Below are positions 47,286 through 59,283 of a DNA stretch of 64,000 bases, in pieces. The number at the start of each line of letters is the position of its first letter. Positions within the stretch are counted from its first letter, which is position 1. A program made the translations under genes and the position numbers. Source of the stretch: Bolinopsis microptera (Eukaryota > Ctenophora > Tentaculata > Lobata > Bolinopsidae). The notes below the pieces were generated by a model. That model ran no database searches, was not told the DNA's origin, and saw only the letters and a program-made list of their open reading frames with translations. Location of the stretch: contig NC_087072.1 of the NCBI RefSeq assembly GCF_026151205.1, positions 6,248,084-6,312,083 on the forward strand, read 5' to 3'.

Positions 47286-48661
47286 GGGGGCATACACCAA
47301 ATCTGTCCAGACCAAATGACCTCATAGGCAGTTCAGTGACCTTCTAGCGCACCGTTTCCACACCAAAAAAAAATATTTTGAGAATACCCATTTTTGTAAT
47401 CGAGCATTTCCTGGTTAGAGTGGAATTTTCGGAAAAACACAATTTGTTTCGTGGAGAGGTTATAAGTTAATCATTTCTTGCGGTATCGGGTTGAAATTTT
47501 GCTCGCCGTCTATTCACATCTATTTCAAGGTGTGTGTAAAATCTTGATATCGTATCTAAAAAGGCTGGTGTGTTATAAATTTTTAAAGTTAAAAAAAGTC
47601 AACAAGTTGAAATTGTCCTTTTCAGACTTATTTTAACCAAAAAGTCAGTCAGGGAAGATCGGATTGATTTGATGGTTGACATGAACTTGTTCTCTGAATT
47701 CTGGCGCAGTTTTTGATGCCCTCAAAAATGTTTTTACTCATTTGTCTTCAGATCTATTGGACTTCAAAGCCAAACAACAAATTTAGGCACATTTTTCGTT
47801 TTTCATATTTACTGATTTTTCTAAAATTTTGATAGGAATGTGCTAGTGACTTTTTGAAGGGTGCAAAATAACTGCAATTAGCACATTTATATATGAGTTA
47901 TGAACAACAAAACACCCTAAAATGCTTCACTTTGAAGTTATTGGAGAAAATGTGATTTTTTATCTGCAAAGCCAAAAAATCACATTTTCTCCCATAACTT
48001 TAAAGGGAAGCATTTTAGGTTGTTTTGTTGTTCACAACTCATATATAAATGTACTAGTTGCGGTTATTTTGCGTCCTTCAAAAAGTCACTAGCACATTCC
48101 TATCAAAATTTTAGAAAAATCAGTAAATATGAAAAACGAAAAATGTGCCTAAATTTGTTGTTTGGCTTTGAAGTCCAATAGATCTGAAGACAAATGAGTA
48201 AAAACATTTTTGAGGGCATCAAAAACTGCGCCAGAATTCAGAGAACAAGTTCATGTCAACCATCAAATCAATCCGATCTTCCCTGACTGACTTTTTGGTT
48301 AAAATAAGTCTGAAAAGGACAATTTCAACTTGTTGACTTTTTTTAACTTAAAAAATTTATAACACACCAGCCTTTTTAGATACGATATCAAGATTTTACA
48401 CACACCTTGAAATAGATGTGAATAGACGGCGAGCAAAATTTCAACCCGATACCGCAAGAAATGATTAACTTATAACCTCTCCACGAAACAAATTGTGTTT
48501 TTCCGAAAATTCCACTCTAACCAGGAAATGCTCGATTACAAAAATGGATATTCTCAAAATAATTTTTTTTGGTGTGGAAACGGTGCGCTAGAAGGTCACT
48601 AAACTGCCTATGAGGTCATTTGGTCTGGACGGCACAAACCACTGTTTTGGTGTATGCCCCC
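47286..48661. mobile_element. 1.38-kb near-perfect palindromic foldback element, TTAA-flanked
   Basis: TTAA at 47282-47285 and 48662-48665. Ends GGGGGCATACACCAAA and complement. The two ~680-bp arms are almost exact inverse copies meeting near 47970; the right arm has about 12 extra bases near its tip. No coding sequence. A transcript would form a very long hairpin. Confidence 0.9.
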
Positions 48662-48669
48662 TTAACTAT

Positions 48670-49740
48670 CTTTAAAGGAAGATTGAAATTAATATAGAAT
48701 TTAGAGGTTCCTTACAATCGTCAATTAATTAATAACCATTAAACCTAAAGGGGTAAGTCATAGGGTCGCGCCAGAAATTTTCGAACTGTTCATGTTTTAG
48801 GGAACTTCAATTAGAATTGAAACTCTTTGGAATAAGAGAAATAGAGTATTTACGAGAAAGGAATCCGAATAGTATACTCGATAACTTAAAAGAGAAGGAT
48901 TAAAAATGAACTGCCAGGTGATTCTTAACTTTCCTATATAGCTATATAAATGTAAAGGCACGTGACAAATAAATTACAAACATGAGGTATGAAGCTTATT
49001 AAATGATTGGATGTTTTGCAGTTGTGATGTGGCACGTGAAAGGACTAATTAAAAGTGCAGTGCAATCTAGGTGACAATGATTATGCTTGTGAGGTGAAAA
49101 TATGCTGAAAGTAGATTATTAATGCGTGTTAGAAAATATTATAGTCACTAAAATACATGATTATTGATTATGACATGTGAACACGTAAGGAAAATGGCTA
49201 CAAAAGATGATATGATATAGATAATAACTAAAATAACACGATCTACCCAGGCCCAAGCACAAATCATGCTGAAAACAAAGCTTTGGGTGAAATACCTGTA
49301 ATTGTAGCTTCTGGTGTCGCACTAATGTCTTATTTAATTGTAAAAAAATAGCTGGGCAATAAACATGAACAGAAACGCTATAAGTATAATTAATTCATAT
49401 ATACTGTAGTAGTATATGCCCAATACCCATATATACTGTAGAATACAAATGTACCAAATATTAAGCCACAATAAGATGTGGTATGGATCTTAAAAATATT
49501 TAAAATAAAATGTTTTTCGTTTAAAATTATTGATATTTTAAATTCCATAAATTTTCCAATACGGTTTTATTAGGAAACTGAAAGCTACACATTTAATGTT
49601 TAAATCTAGAGCTCTAGTATGGCTATGATTATATAATGATAGATTGGATCATGCATGCATGCATATTGGCCATATCCGTCCATATTCATCCATATTCGTC
49701 TTTATTTGTTTTATAATTACGGTGTTCAAACATTTTCAAC
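48670..49740. other. Intergenic, no recognised gene
   Basis: AT-rich sequence downstream of the GPI-type gene's stop. A repeated ATATATACTGTAG (49395 and 49430) and a CATATTCGTCC-like triplet (about 49670-49705) are the only patterns seen. Confidence 0.4.
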
Positions 49741-49747
49741 GTGACTT

Positions 49748-52700
49748 TTAGTAAATCATGTTTATTGCACATAGCAAAGTACCAAATAGAATTGTACTGA
49801 TCGTCATGCTATATCCAGCATCTGACAAGTTGTGATTATCTTCATTATTGGTCTTCGTATCGTCATCCTCTGAAGGAGATTACCGTCATTCTAGAAAAAC
49901 AACTAAATTCATAAACATCTTTCAGGCAACTTAATGGGGGGTGGGTGGGGGTGGTTGGTGCCAAATTGTCGTTTGAATTGTTTCCGCTGTTATAAACTTA
50001 TTTATTCGATAGTATTAACCGACTGCATGCATGGTGCAATTGGTTACAAATGCGCCGTCTACACTTTACAGTCTACATTATCGAACCTTATTTGGACGGA
50101 CATTAAATGAACGCTGGAGCCCCTAACGTTCATCTTAATGTCCGTTTAAATAAAGTCCGTTCATTTAAGGTCCGTCCAAGTTAAAGTCCGTTGATTTTTT
50201 TCAAACATTTTTGCACTTCCAACTTTTTGTCCAGAATATGACTACCTTACAAGACTTTTTTGTGGCGGACCAATTTGCGACGACCGAAATTTTGGCGGTC
50301 CGAAAATATGGCGAAATTGAACAAAAACCGTCAAATTTCGGACGTCACAGAAAATAAGGGTATTTTTCATCATTTTTTGTGACAGTAAGCAGTAAGGAAA
50401 TTTCTGAAATTCGGTAAAATCATGTTCAAACTTAGTCTGTATTAAGACTGTAAGACTTTCATGTTAGCACATACATGTATTTTAATGCAAATTTAAACTG
50501 TATTGCTTAACATTCAATTCGTCATTGGTGTGGTGATAATTTGTCCCAAGATGCCAGAATTTATTTATTTATTTTACTTTTTAGAAACAAAATAAAGCAG
50601 TGAAGGCACAGTCATTGAAATAAGCTAAAAGATAATGCGACGGATTCTATTACGACGACCGAAATTTTGGCGGTCCGAAAATATGGCGAAATTTTCGGAA
50701 AACCGCCACATTTCGTACGTTATAAATATGTCTTGTAATGTATGAGGAAGGGTTCTCCTTGGTCTGCCGGAGGCACAGAAAAATTTACTAGTACTATATG
50801 ATGTTTTCAAGGGTCACTTGGCGGAAAAAGTCAACAAAATTATTATTTAATGGCACTCAACAGCATACGTTATCGGACCTTATTTGGACGGACATTACTT
50901 GAACGCTGGAGGCCCTACCGTTCATCTTAATGTCCGTTCAAATAAAGTCCGTTCAATTAATGTCCGTCCAAGTTAAAGTCCGTTAAAATTTTTTAGAAAA
51001 TTTTTCCATTTCGAACTTTTGTCCAGAATATGACAACTTTGAGAACTTTATTGTGCCGTAAGTTAACGATGGAAAGGTTCTCCTTGGTCTGCTGGAGGCA
51101 CAGAAAATTCTACTAGTTTATGATGTTTTCAAGGGTCACTTGGCGGAAAAAAGTCAACGAAATTATGGCACTCAAGCAGCATAAGATTCGAAGTACCCTT
51201 TTAGGGATGGTTCGCTTTTATTTGAATATTGGATAAGTGTCAAAGTGTGTGCGGGTGGTGTTCACATACAATAGTTGCATTTCATTCACAGGAATTCCTT
51301 TCGAGAATCTGTGATGGGACCTCATAAACGTATAGTAATACCAATTATTGTACAAATACTAAACTTTGCTTGTTGACGTCAGTATTTCAGTCTAATATGT
51401 TTATTCGCACACATTATTGCATTTCTAAGATTAACATAAATTTCAGGATGAACCCCTTCGGTCCCTCCAATTTTTAGGAAACAACAACTTACTCCATGTG
51501 CAGGCACTTTGTGATGTTCCTGATCCAGCGGCTACCCCTTTGCCAGCTGGACATGCCGTGCAGGTAGAAGCTGCGTTTGCTGCTAAACTCCATTCATCTG
51601 CCGGACAGGGTTGACAGCCAGTTGACTGATCCAGAGACTGGCCCGCAACACAATCTTCTGCAAGTATAGTCGAGTTTAGTCAAGTATTTATAGTTGCAAG
51701 TTTCAGCCGCTGGCAAGCAGCTTAAGATTCGAAGTACCCTTTTAGGGATGGTTCGCTTTTTATATTTGAATATTGGATAAGTGTCAAAGTGTGTGCGGGT
51801 GGTGTTCACATACAATAGTTGCATTTCATTCACAGGAATTCCTTTCGAGCATCTGTGATGGGACCTCATAAACGTATAGTAATACCAATTATTGTACAAA
51901 TACTAAACTTTGCTTGTTGACGTCAGTATTTCAGTCTATTAATGTTTATTCGCACACATTATTGCATTTCTATTTTCTAAGATTAACATAAATTTCAGGA
52001 TGAACCCCTTCGGTCTCTCCAATTTTTAGGAAACAACAACTTACTCCATGTGCAGGCACTTTGTGATGTTCCTGATCCAGCGGCTACCCCTTTGCCAGCT
52101 GGACATGCCGTGCAGGTAGAAGCTGCGTTTGCTGCTAAACTCCATTCATCTGCCGGACAGGGTTGACAGCCAGTTGACTGATCCAGAGACTGGCCCGCAA
52201 CACAATCTTCTGCAAGTATAGTCGAGTTTAGTCAAGTATTTATACTTTTATAGTTGCAAGTTTCAGCCGCTGGCAAGCAGCTTAAGATTCGAAGTACCCT
52301 TTTAGGGATGGTTCGCTTTTATTTGAATATTGGATAAGTGTCAAAGTGTGTGCGGGTGGTGTTCACATACAATAGTTGCATTTCATTCTGGAGGTCCTAG
52401 CGTTCACCTTAATGTCCGCTCAAACAAAGTCCGTTCAATTAATGTCCGTCCAAGTTAAAGTCCGTTGAATGTTTTTCAAAAATTTTTCCATTTCGAACTT
52501 TTTGTCCAGAATATGACAACTTTTAATTTCAGTCAATTTAATAGCATGATCACTATCTTGATCTAAATTTGTTTGCCCATAATTAAATCTACGAGGGAAA
52601 AACAAAGCAATCACTTTTTTATTCCTAAATATACATTTCCGAAAGACTTTGAGCTTTTGAGGTTATTTTTAACGAGAATAATTGGGTAAATGAATATACG

Positions 52701-55696
52701 ACAATAATTGTTTTATCGAGAACATCATAGTGTCGTATGTTAACGACGAAAAGGTTCTCCTTGGTCTGCCGGAGGCACAGAAAACTTTTCTAGTATATGA
52801 TGTTTTCAAGGGTCACTTGACGGAAAAAGTCAACGAAATTATAGAACTCAACAACATAGTTTATGAGCTAGTTCCCGCCAACAAGACTAACTTGTTTCAC
52901 ATTTCAACCTCTAAATATTACGGTAAATCGTGTTGCCAAGGACATTGTCCGACGTTGTTATAGTTCATATTACTCAGGGGAGGTAATGAAACAAATAAGT
53001 GCTGGGAAAGCTCCACGTGATGTTAAGGTTAACCTTAAGTTGTCTAATATAAAACTAATTCACGCTGAATGGGTGGTAAAAGTTTACACTGAAATGCAGG
53101 ACCGAGGTAGTTTGATAAAAAAAATGTTTCCAAAAAGCGGGTATTACTGATGCTTTAACTTTAAGCATGGAATATTTAATGCCCGAAAACCCATTTGATG
53201 AAGATGATATGTGATATAAGACAATAATCATGTACACATATTTTAACATGTTTACTGATTAAAGACTGCTTTTCTTGCTTACTGTATGAAAAATGGATTT
53301 AAAAATCATTTGCTAAAATTTAAAAAACGTAAAAAAAGATGAAAAAATTCAGATTTTTGATGGTTTTGATTGCCTTCTAGCGTTCATATTAATGTCCGTT
53401 CACACTTATGTCCGTTCAAGTAATGTCCGTCCAAATAAGGTCCGATAAGGTAGTTCATGAGCTAGTCCCCGCCAACATGACAAACTTGTTCCAGCCTCTA
53501 GATATTACGGTAAATCGTGTTGACAATTGACATGGAAATTGTCCGACGTTGTTATATATGTAGTTCATATTACTCAGGGGAGGTAATGAAACAGTGATAT
53601 GAAAGCTCCTTGTGATGTTAAGGTTAACCTCAAATTTCTAGGATAAAACCACTTCACACCGAATGGCTTGTAAAAGTTAACACTGAAAATTTAAATGCAG
53701 GACCGGGGTAGTTTGATAAAAAAAGGTTTCCATAAAGCTAAAAATCACTGATGCTTTAAGCATGGACTATTTCATGCACGAAACCCCATTTAATGAAGAT
53801 GATATGTGATATAAGACATTGATCATGTACACATATTTTAACGTTTTTGCTGCTTAACGACTTTTTTTTCTTACTTACTGTATAAAAATGGATTTAAAAT
53901 CATTTGCTGAAATAAAAAACTTTTAATAAAATGAAAAAAATGAGGATTTTTGATGGTTATGTTTTGAATGCCTTCTAGCGTTCATATTAATGTCCGTTCA
54001 TGATTATGTCTGTTCATTTAATGTCCGTCCAAATAAGGTCCGATAAGGTATAGTAATTCATATCATATATACATGATATAGTTTAAGTTAGACTTACCAT
54101 CTTTTGAGAAAGCCCTGTAACCGTCCAGTACTATATCCTTGGAATCTCTTGATTCAATATCTATGGATACTGTGCCTATTTTCCAATTATTTGTCCACCA
54201 CCGTGCTGTACATTCTGACATCAAAAAGTTGTAAAGAATGACCCCATTGACATCTATTGTTAGCCTTAGTTCGTCGTTAAAGGAAACGGTCCAGATCTTT
54301 TCATTTTCACTCGGTACGGCTGCGGACAATTTTGCTGTGCCTGAAGCCAGGCAGCCGTTTGGATGTATGACCATCGCATCTTTAAATTGAATATAGAACA
54401 TTCCGGTTTCTTGATCATCCTTGTTCAGAAAAAAAACATTTATGTGATCATCTTCGCCTAAAACGCTATCAGTTTTAAATTGTATTCCCGCACTATCTAC
54501 ATTTCCAGTTTGATTATAATAATCACTAGTTCCGTAATTGTTGGTGATTGTGTCTGCAGCTATCCAGTCTTCGTCATCCCAGCCGCTCACCTTGGGATCT
54601 GATGGGGAGTTGTTTTCATAAATAAATTGATAATTGGTCCATTTAAATTTAACTTATACGTAGTGTTTGAATTTATTTTAGTGATACAAAATTTAGTTAA
54701 ATATAACCGTGAAGTTTAATTCTGTCAAAAACTATTAAAGTGGAAAAAAGTCACACTTTATACGGTACACCCTGTAGGGAAAACAAGAAATGGGAAGACG
54801 GGAAGACGGGAAGACAAGAAATGGGAAGACGGTAAGACGGGAAGACGGGAAGACGGGAAGACGGGAAGACGGGAAGACGGGAAGACGGGAAGACGGGAAG
54901 ACGGGAAGACGGGAAGACGGGAAGACGGGAAGACGGGAAGACGGGAAGACGGGAAGACGGGAAGACGGGAAGACGGGAAGACGGGAAGACGGGAAGACGG
55001 GAAGACGGGAAGACGGGAAGACGGGAAGACGGGAAGACGGGAAGACGGGAAGACGGGAAGACGGGAAGACGGGAAGACGGGAAGACGGGAAGACGGGAAG
55101 ACGGGAAGACGGGAAGACGGGAAGACGGAAGACGGGAAGACGGGAAGACGGGAAGACGGGAAGACGGGAAGACGGGAAGACGGGAAGACGGGAAGACGGG
55201 AAGACGGGAAGACGGGAAGACGGGAAGACGGGAAGACGGGAAGACGGGAAGACGGGAAGACGGGAAGACGGGAAGACGGGAAGACGGGAAGACGGGAAGA
55301 CGGGAAGACGGGAAGACGGGAAGACGGGAAGACGGGAAGACGGGAAGACGGGAAGACGGGAAGACGGGAAGACGGGAAAACGGGAAGACGGGAAGACGGG
55401 AAGACGGGAAGACGGGAAGACGGGAAGACGGGAAGACGTGAAGACGGGAAGACGGGAAGACGGGAAGACGGGAAGACGGGAAGACGGGAAGACGGGAAGA
55501 CGAGACCCTGAACAGTGAAATTTTGGAGCACTGCTCCTTAGAACTACATTTTTGAATTTATAAGAAACAGAAATATGAACTTTAATTGATTTTATTTAAG
55601 ATAGGCCCATAAGCTGACTAAATAAATAAATTCGTTACCTGATTTTGCTTGGTCCAAGGATGCAAGAATTAGCATCACTGCCACTAAATGAATCAT
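49748..55696 (-). CDS. Secreted, probably GPI-anchored protein with duplicated Cys-rich modules
   Basis: Exons in transcript order: 55696-55639, 54598-54098, 52209-52045, 51657-51493, 49869-49748 (TAA). They sum to 1011 nt, 336 aa; every junction is phase 1 with GT-AG borders. Exon 1 is a signal peptide (MIHLVAVMLILASLDQAKS). Exon 2 (aa 20-186) is one globular, beta-rich-looking domain (LGEDDHINVFFLNKDD, LTIDVNGVILYNFLMSE, WKIGTVSIDIESRDS) of a kind I associate with invertebrate secreted modular proteins but cannot name. Exons 3 and 4 (55 aa each) encode six-Cys GCC2/GCC3- or TNFR-like modules (TGCQPCPADEWSL, CTACPAGKGVAAG) and look identical. Exon 5 ends SDAG plus a hydrophobic tail (MTISTILFGTLLCAINMIY), a GPI-signal layout; a single-pass anchor is the alternative. 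Likely cell-surface recognition protein; function unknown. Confidence 0.75.
50090..50215. mobile_element. Foldback fragment of pogo-like element ends
   Basis: TTATTTGGACGGACATTAAA...GAACG joined through a short spacer to CGTTCATCTTAATGTCCG and GTCCGTCCAAGTTAAAGTCC, i.e. two facing terminal repeats. Related ends at 50878-51000, 52385-52470, 53379-53449, 53985-54047 and 57015-57085. Confidence 0.7.
50630..51180 (+). mobile_element. Pogo-like transposon fragments
   Basis: 50745-50850 and 51065-51180 carry the transposase segment GTTCTCCTTGGTCTGC...TTTTCAAGGGTCACTTGGCG, with the terminal repeat between them (50878-51000). Short and frameshifted; lies in intron 4 of the GPI-type gene. Confidence 0.65.
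51183..52392. repeat. ~550-bp tandem duplication carrying one exon per copy
   Basis: A unit beginning AAGATTCGAAGTACCCTTTT starts at 51183, 51723 and 52282. The first two units contain the 165-nt Cys-rich exon with its splice sites. The third is cut after ~105 bp by pogo-like sequence. Copies differ by small indels in intron parts while the exons look identical, indicating a very recent duplication. Confidence 0.9.
52395..53449 (+). pseudogene. Decayed pogo-like (DDE_1) transposase, C-terminal part, with terminal repeat
   Basis: 52730-52963 reads LLGLPEAQKTFLVYDVFKGH, then LTEKVNEIIELNNIVYELVP and ANKTNLF: the second catalytic Asp region and the VPAN-T--LF/Q motif of pogo/Jerky DDE_1 transposases. 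After frameshifts the plus strand still shows GGEVMKQ..AGKAPRDVKVNLKLS, IHAEWVVKVY and ENPFDEDDM. The right end (53379-53449) is the tandem ATGTCCGTTCA / GTCCGTCCAAATAAGGTCCG terminal repeat. No N-terminal DNA-binding domain is present. Confidence 0.8.
53450..54047 (+). pseudogene. Second decayed pogo-like C-terminal copy
   Basis: Direct continuation with a second, shorter copy of the same transposase tail (GAGCTAGTCCCCGCCAACAT ... GAAGATGATATGTGAT) ending in the same terminal repeat at 53985-54047. Multiple stops. Confidence 0.75.
54790..55505. repeat. (GGGAAGAC)n 8-bp microsatellite, about 80 copies
   Basis: Almost perfectly homogeneous from 54838 to 55502 with rare changes (a one-base contraction near 55128, GGGAAAAC near 55375, GTGAAGAC near 55437). 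Lies in intron 1 of the GPI-type gene. An 8-bp unit lacking stops keeps all frames open; the long apparent frames on both strands are not genes. Confidence 0.95.
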
Positions 55697-55699
55697 TTC

Positions 55700-56930
55700 C
55701 ACTTTTTCTTAGAGGGGGTTTTCTTTTTTTGTTTGTCTCCTATCTAAAAGTAGAACAGTGAGCATACTTAAAGTAAGTAAAGATACAGTAACACAAATTG
55801 GATCATAATAAAAGGATGATGGCACTGCTGAAGAAAAATCAGGTCAAGATGACACTATAGCTTCAACATATTTGTCACTCAGCTGATAAGTGAGCCTGTT
55901 CCAGGTGCCTGGACATCCATGGATGCTCAATTACAGTCATTCTGGCCTCAATAATAAAGTTTCCCACAGGACAATTCATGTTTATTTACTGCACGGTAAC
56001 AATCATATTTGAAAATTTTAAAAAGACAATACCTATTAGCGACATATAATAGAAATACATAAATGAAATAATGAAAGTGATGTAATTCACTATTTCACTA
56101 TTTGTTCATTTCAAGATATATGTTGCGTATGATAAACCTTATTTGATACAGCATTATAAAAGGAGCAGTTAGTAAAAATAAAACAGCACTACAATAAAAA
56201 TGGGCGACCTTTCCGTCCTCAGCGATCAAGTCAAAGACACGTCACCCCTCTGTCTCTAACTTGTTTGCAAGTTTTTTAGACTCAGTGACATCCACTGATC
56301 CAGTTAAATTGCCAACCTAGACATCTGAATAAAATTACAATTATATCTTTATATATCTTTCCGGGAACCGACACTGATAAACCCTTTGTTCAGGAAGCTA
56401 GGGATTTATTGATTCAATTTCACCCTCCATTTACTGCGCTCTGATCTGATCTACCCCTATACTCTTATACTTCTAGATTCCTCGCATTTTTTGATAACAT
56501 CTACTCCTAGATTCCTCGCATTTTTTGATATCATTTACTTCTAGATTGGATGACAATAGACCATGCTGACCCACCAGAAGAATTACTTCTAGATTCTTCG
56601 CATTTTTTATTTACATGATAAATATTTGTCTCTACTAGTACTACTACTGGTAAAAAATCAAGTCTTTCAGAAGCTTAATATTAGGGTAACATACGTTCCA
56701 TATAACAGGAACCTGATCAGGCATGATGACAAAACAGTAGAAAATAATATTAATTTATCTTGCCTTAATCCTTATTAATAATAAAATTGGGGTCTTAAAG
56801 AACTATTTTACAGTCAAATTTCTGTTTTCTAAAACCGTTCTTAAGGCAACCGGCAAAGGAAATGAATTGATTTGAAACTTCCATCAAATAATACAGAATT
56901 ATGCAGCAATGAACTTAGGGATCGTTCACA
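55700..56930. other. 5' flank of the GPI-type gene, no other gene seen
   Basis: AT-rich. Near 56473-56610 a TTCTAGATTCCTCGCATTTT segment recurs three times. No exon or RNA gene recognised. Confidence 0.4.
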
Positions 56931-56933
56931 TAT

Positions 56934-57000
56934 TACGTAATCAGCCGGGGCCCGAGGGGGAGGGGGGTTTCCAAATGATTACGCTAATGTAATTTTGGCA
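56934..57000. mobile_element. Left-end fragment of the G-tract MITE family
   Basis: GATCGTTCACATATTACGTA followed by a G-rich run and TTTCCAAATGATTACG, matching 1356-1420. Confidence 0.65.
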
Positions 57001-57434
57001 CAATAACTACCTTATGATCGGACCTTATTTGGACGGACATTAAATGAACGGACATTAATATGAACGGACATTAATATGAACGCTAAAAGGCATTCAAAAT
57101 CATCAAAAATCCGAATTTTTTTCATTTTTTGTAACGTTTTTTATTTCAGCAAATGATTTATAAATCCATTTTTTATACAGTAAGTAAGAAAAGCAGTCGT
57201 TAAGCAGTAAAAATATTAAAATATGTGTACATGATCAGTGCAAGTGTCTAATATCACATATCATCTTCATCAAATGGGTTTTCGTACATCAAATAGTCCA
57301 TGCTTAAACATTTATAGCTTTATGGAAATCTTTTTTTTAATCAAACTACCCCGGTCCTGCATTTCAGTGTTAAAATTTGCAAGCCATTCGGCGTAAAGTG
57401 GTTTTTATCTTAGAAAACTTTAGGTTAACCTTAA

Positions 57435-58782
57435 GGGGGGGGGGGGGGGTTCACCCTGATTTTTTTGTGAAACTTGGTTTCGAGATAGCAGCTGACCAAC
57501 AAACTAAGACCGGTGACCAAACTTTTGAGGGGGTCCCCGACCCCAACCGCCAAACGGTGCCCGCGGGGCAGCCACGCCCATATTTGGTTCAAATTAGGCC
57601 CAATTTAGCCAAATACCCTGAACATGCCAAAAACCCAGATTTTAGGTGCTCTACTTGTAGCTAGTGGTCCCCTGAACAAGTATATGAATTTTCATCAAGA
57701 TTGGGCAAAAAATGACTGAGTTATGAGCCAAAAACCATATGACCATATTTGGGCATACGCACCAAATTTGATCGATTTTGGCCCATAAATTGGTCAAATA
57801 TCAATATTTTTGAATGAAACCAACTTTATATGAAAGGTAAGCTTATACTACACATTCTCTATGATTATCAGCTCAGTATCTACCTAACTGTGGATTCTGT
57901 GTTCAAATAATCACAAAAAATGAACTAAATCGTCCATATCTCAGTTCGCGATATTTGCAAAACTGATTTCGCTCAAAACAATAGAACTCATTAGGGTTTC
58001 AATATTTTTACATGAAATTTTCAGAATCAACGTAGAATCTCATTTCAACCTTATCTTTTGTATTGAAATTTTGAGTTAGGCCTTTAAAAAAATTTGGCGG
58101 CCAAATTCCAAAATTTGCCAGGCATTTTTCAGAATTTGGCCGCCAAATTTTTTTAAAGGCCTAACTCAAAATTTCAATACAAGAGATAAGGTCGAAATGC
58201 GATTCTACGTTGATTCTGAAAATTTCATGTAAAAATATTGAAACCCTATTGAGTTCTATTGTTTTGAGCGAAATCAGTTTTGCAAATATCGCGAACTGAG
58301 ATATGGACGATTTAGTTCATTTTTTGTGATTATTTGAACACAGAATCCACAGTTAGGTAGATACTGAGCTGATAATCATAGAGAATGTGTAGTATAAGCT
58401 TACCTTTCATATAAAGTTGGTTTCATTCAAAAATATTGATATTTGACCAATTTATGGGCCAAAATCGATCAAATTTGGTGCGTATGCCCAAATATGGTCA
58501 TATGGTTTTTGGCTCATAACTCAGTCATTTTTTGCCCAATCTTGATGAAAATTCATATACTTGTTCAGGGGACCACTAGCTACAAGTAGAGCACCTAAAA
58601 TCTGGGTTTTTGGCATGTTCAGGGTATTTGGCTAAATTGGGCCTAATTTGAACCAAATATGGGCGTGGCTGCCCCGCGGGCACCGTTTGGCGGTTGGGGT
58701 CGGGGACCCCCTCAAAAGTTTGGTCACCGATCCTAGTTTGTTGGTCAACTGCTATCTCGAAACCAAGTTTTACAAAAAAAAA
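57435..58782. mobile_element. 1.35-kb palindromic foldback element with TTAA target duplication
   Basis: TTAA at 57431-57434 and 58783-58786. Arms of ~650 bp are near-exact inverse copies (GGTGACCAAACTTTTGAGGG, GGTGCCCGCGGGGCAGCCAC) meeting near 58110. The left tip has a G15 run plus TTCACCCTGA that the right tip lacks. Comparison with the intact pogo sequence at 53018-53045, which has one TTAA at the same place, shows precise insertion with TTAA duplication. Confidence 0.9.
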
Positions 58783-58856
58783 TTAACATCCCGTGGAGCT
58801 TTCCTAGCACTGTTCCATTACATATTACCTCCCCTGAGTAATATGAACTATAAAAA

Positions 58857-59225
58857 CTAGGAACAAATCTTCAGAAAATGAGGCCTGAGTAAATGAAAAT
58901 CGTAAATTCTAATTGGAGAATGCAAATTGCTGTTGTGTTACCAAATTTAAGTGAGTACTTGATTCTTTTCAGTCCCAATTTATTGCTGTCCAACAAATTT
59001 ATTTAATGCCGAATGTCGTCTAAAACACCCATTTCTCAAAATTTATCTGGGGGGCTGCACCCCCTAACCCCAGCAAAGGCCAAGGGGCTCCGCCTCTGGA
59101 CCCCACCATGGGGGCTGCACCACTAAACCCCTGCCGCAGCTGGGTTGGACGCGTCGGCTCGCTTCGCTCGCCGAGGCCCCCCAGGCCCAAGCAAATATCC
59201 TCGCTACGTGCCTGATATTCTGATA
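58857..59225. mobile_element. Second insertion in the pogo copy (GGCACGTAGCGAGG-ended repeat)
   Basis: An unrelated ~370-bp segment separates the two pogo parts. Its right end reads, in reverse, AGGCACGTAGCGAGGATATT, and it contains GGGGGGCTGCACCCCC and CTCGCTTCGCTCGCCGAG foldbacks. No frame of note. Confidence 0.55.
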
Positions 59226-59283
59226 ACAACGTCGGACAGTGTCCTTGGCAAAACTGGTGTAGTTAAGAAGATTATGGTGGACC

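Larger units (their letters stand above)
57010..59255 (-). mobile_element. Inverted pogo-like copy split by two insertions
   Basis: Starts with the terminal repeat CGGACCTTATTTGGACGGAC (57018) and reads the transposase tail backwards (ATCATCTTCATCAAATGGG, CTACCCCGGTCCTGCATTTC) to GGTTAACC|TTAA at 57434. It resumes after the palindrome at TTAA|CATCCCGTGGAGCTTTCC through ACCTCCCCTGAGTAATATGA (58855), and again at 59226 (AACAACGTCGGACAGTGTCC). The uninterrupted order is seen at 52940-53040 in the opposite sense. Confidence 0.8.

Noticed and set aside
54758-55531. Frames of ~240-257 codons on both strands
   Set aside because: Artefact of the 8-bp (GGGAAGAC)n array lying in an intron.
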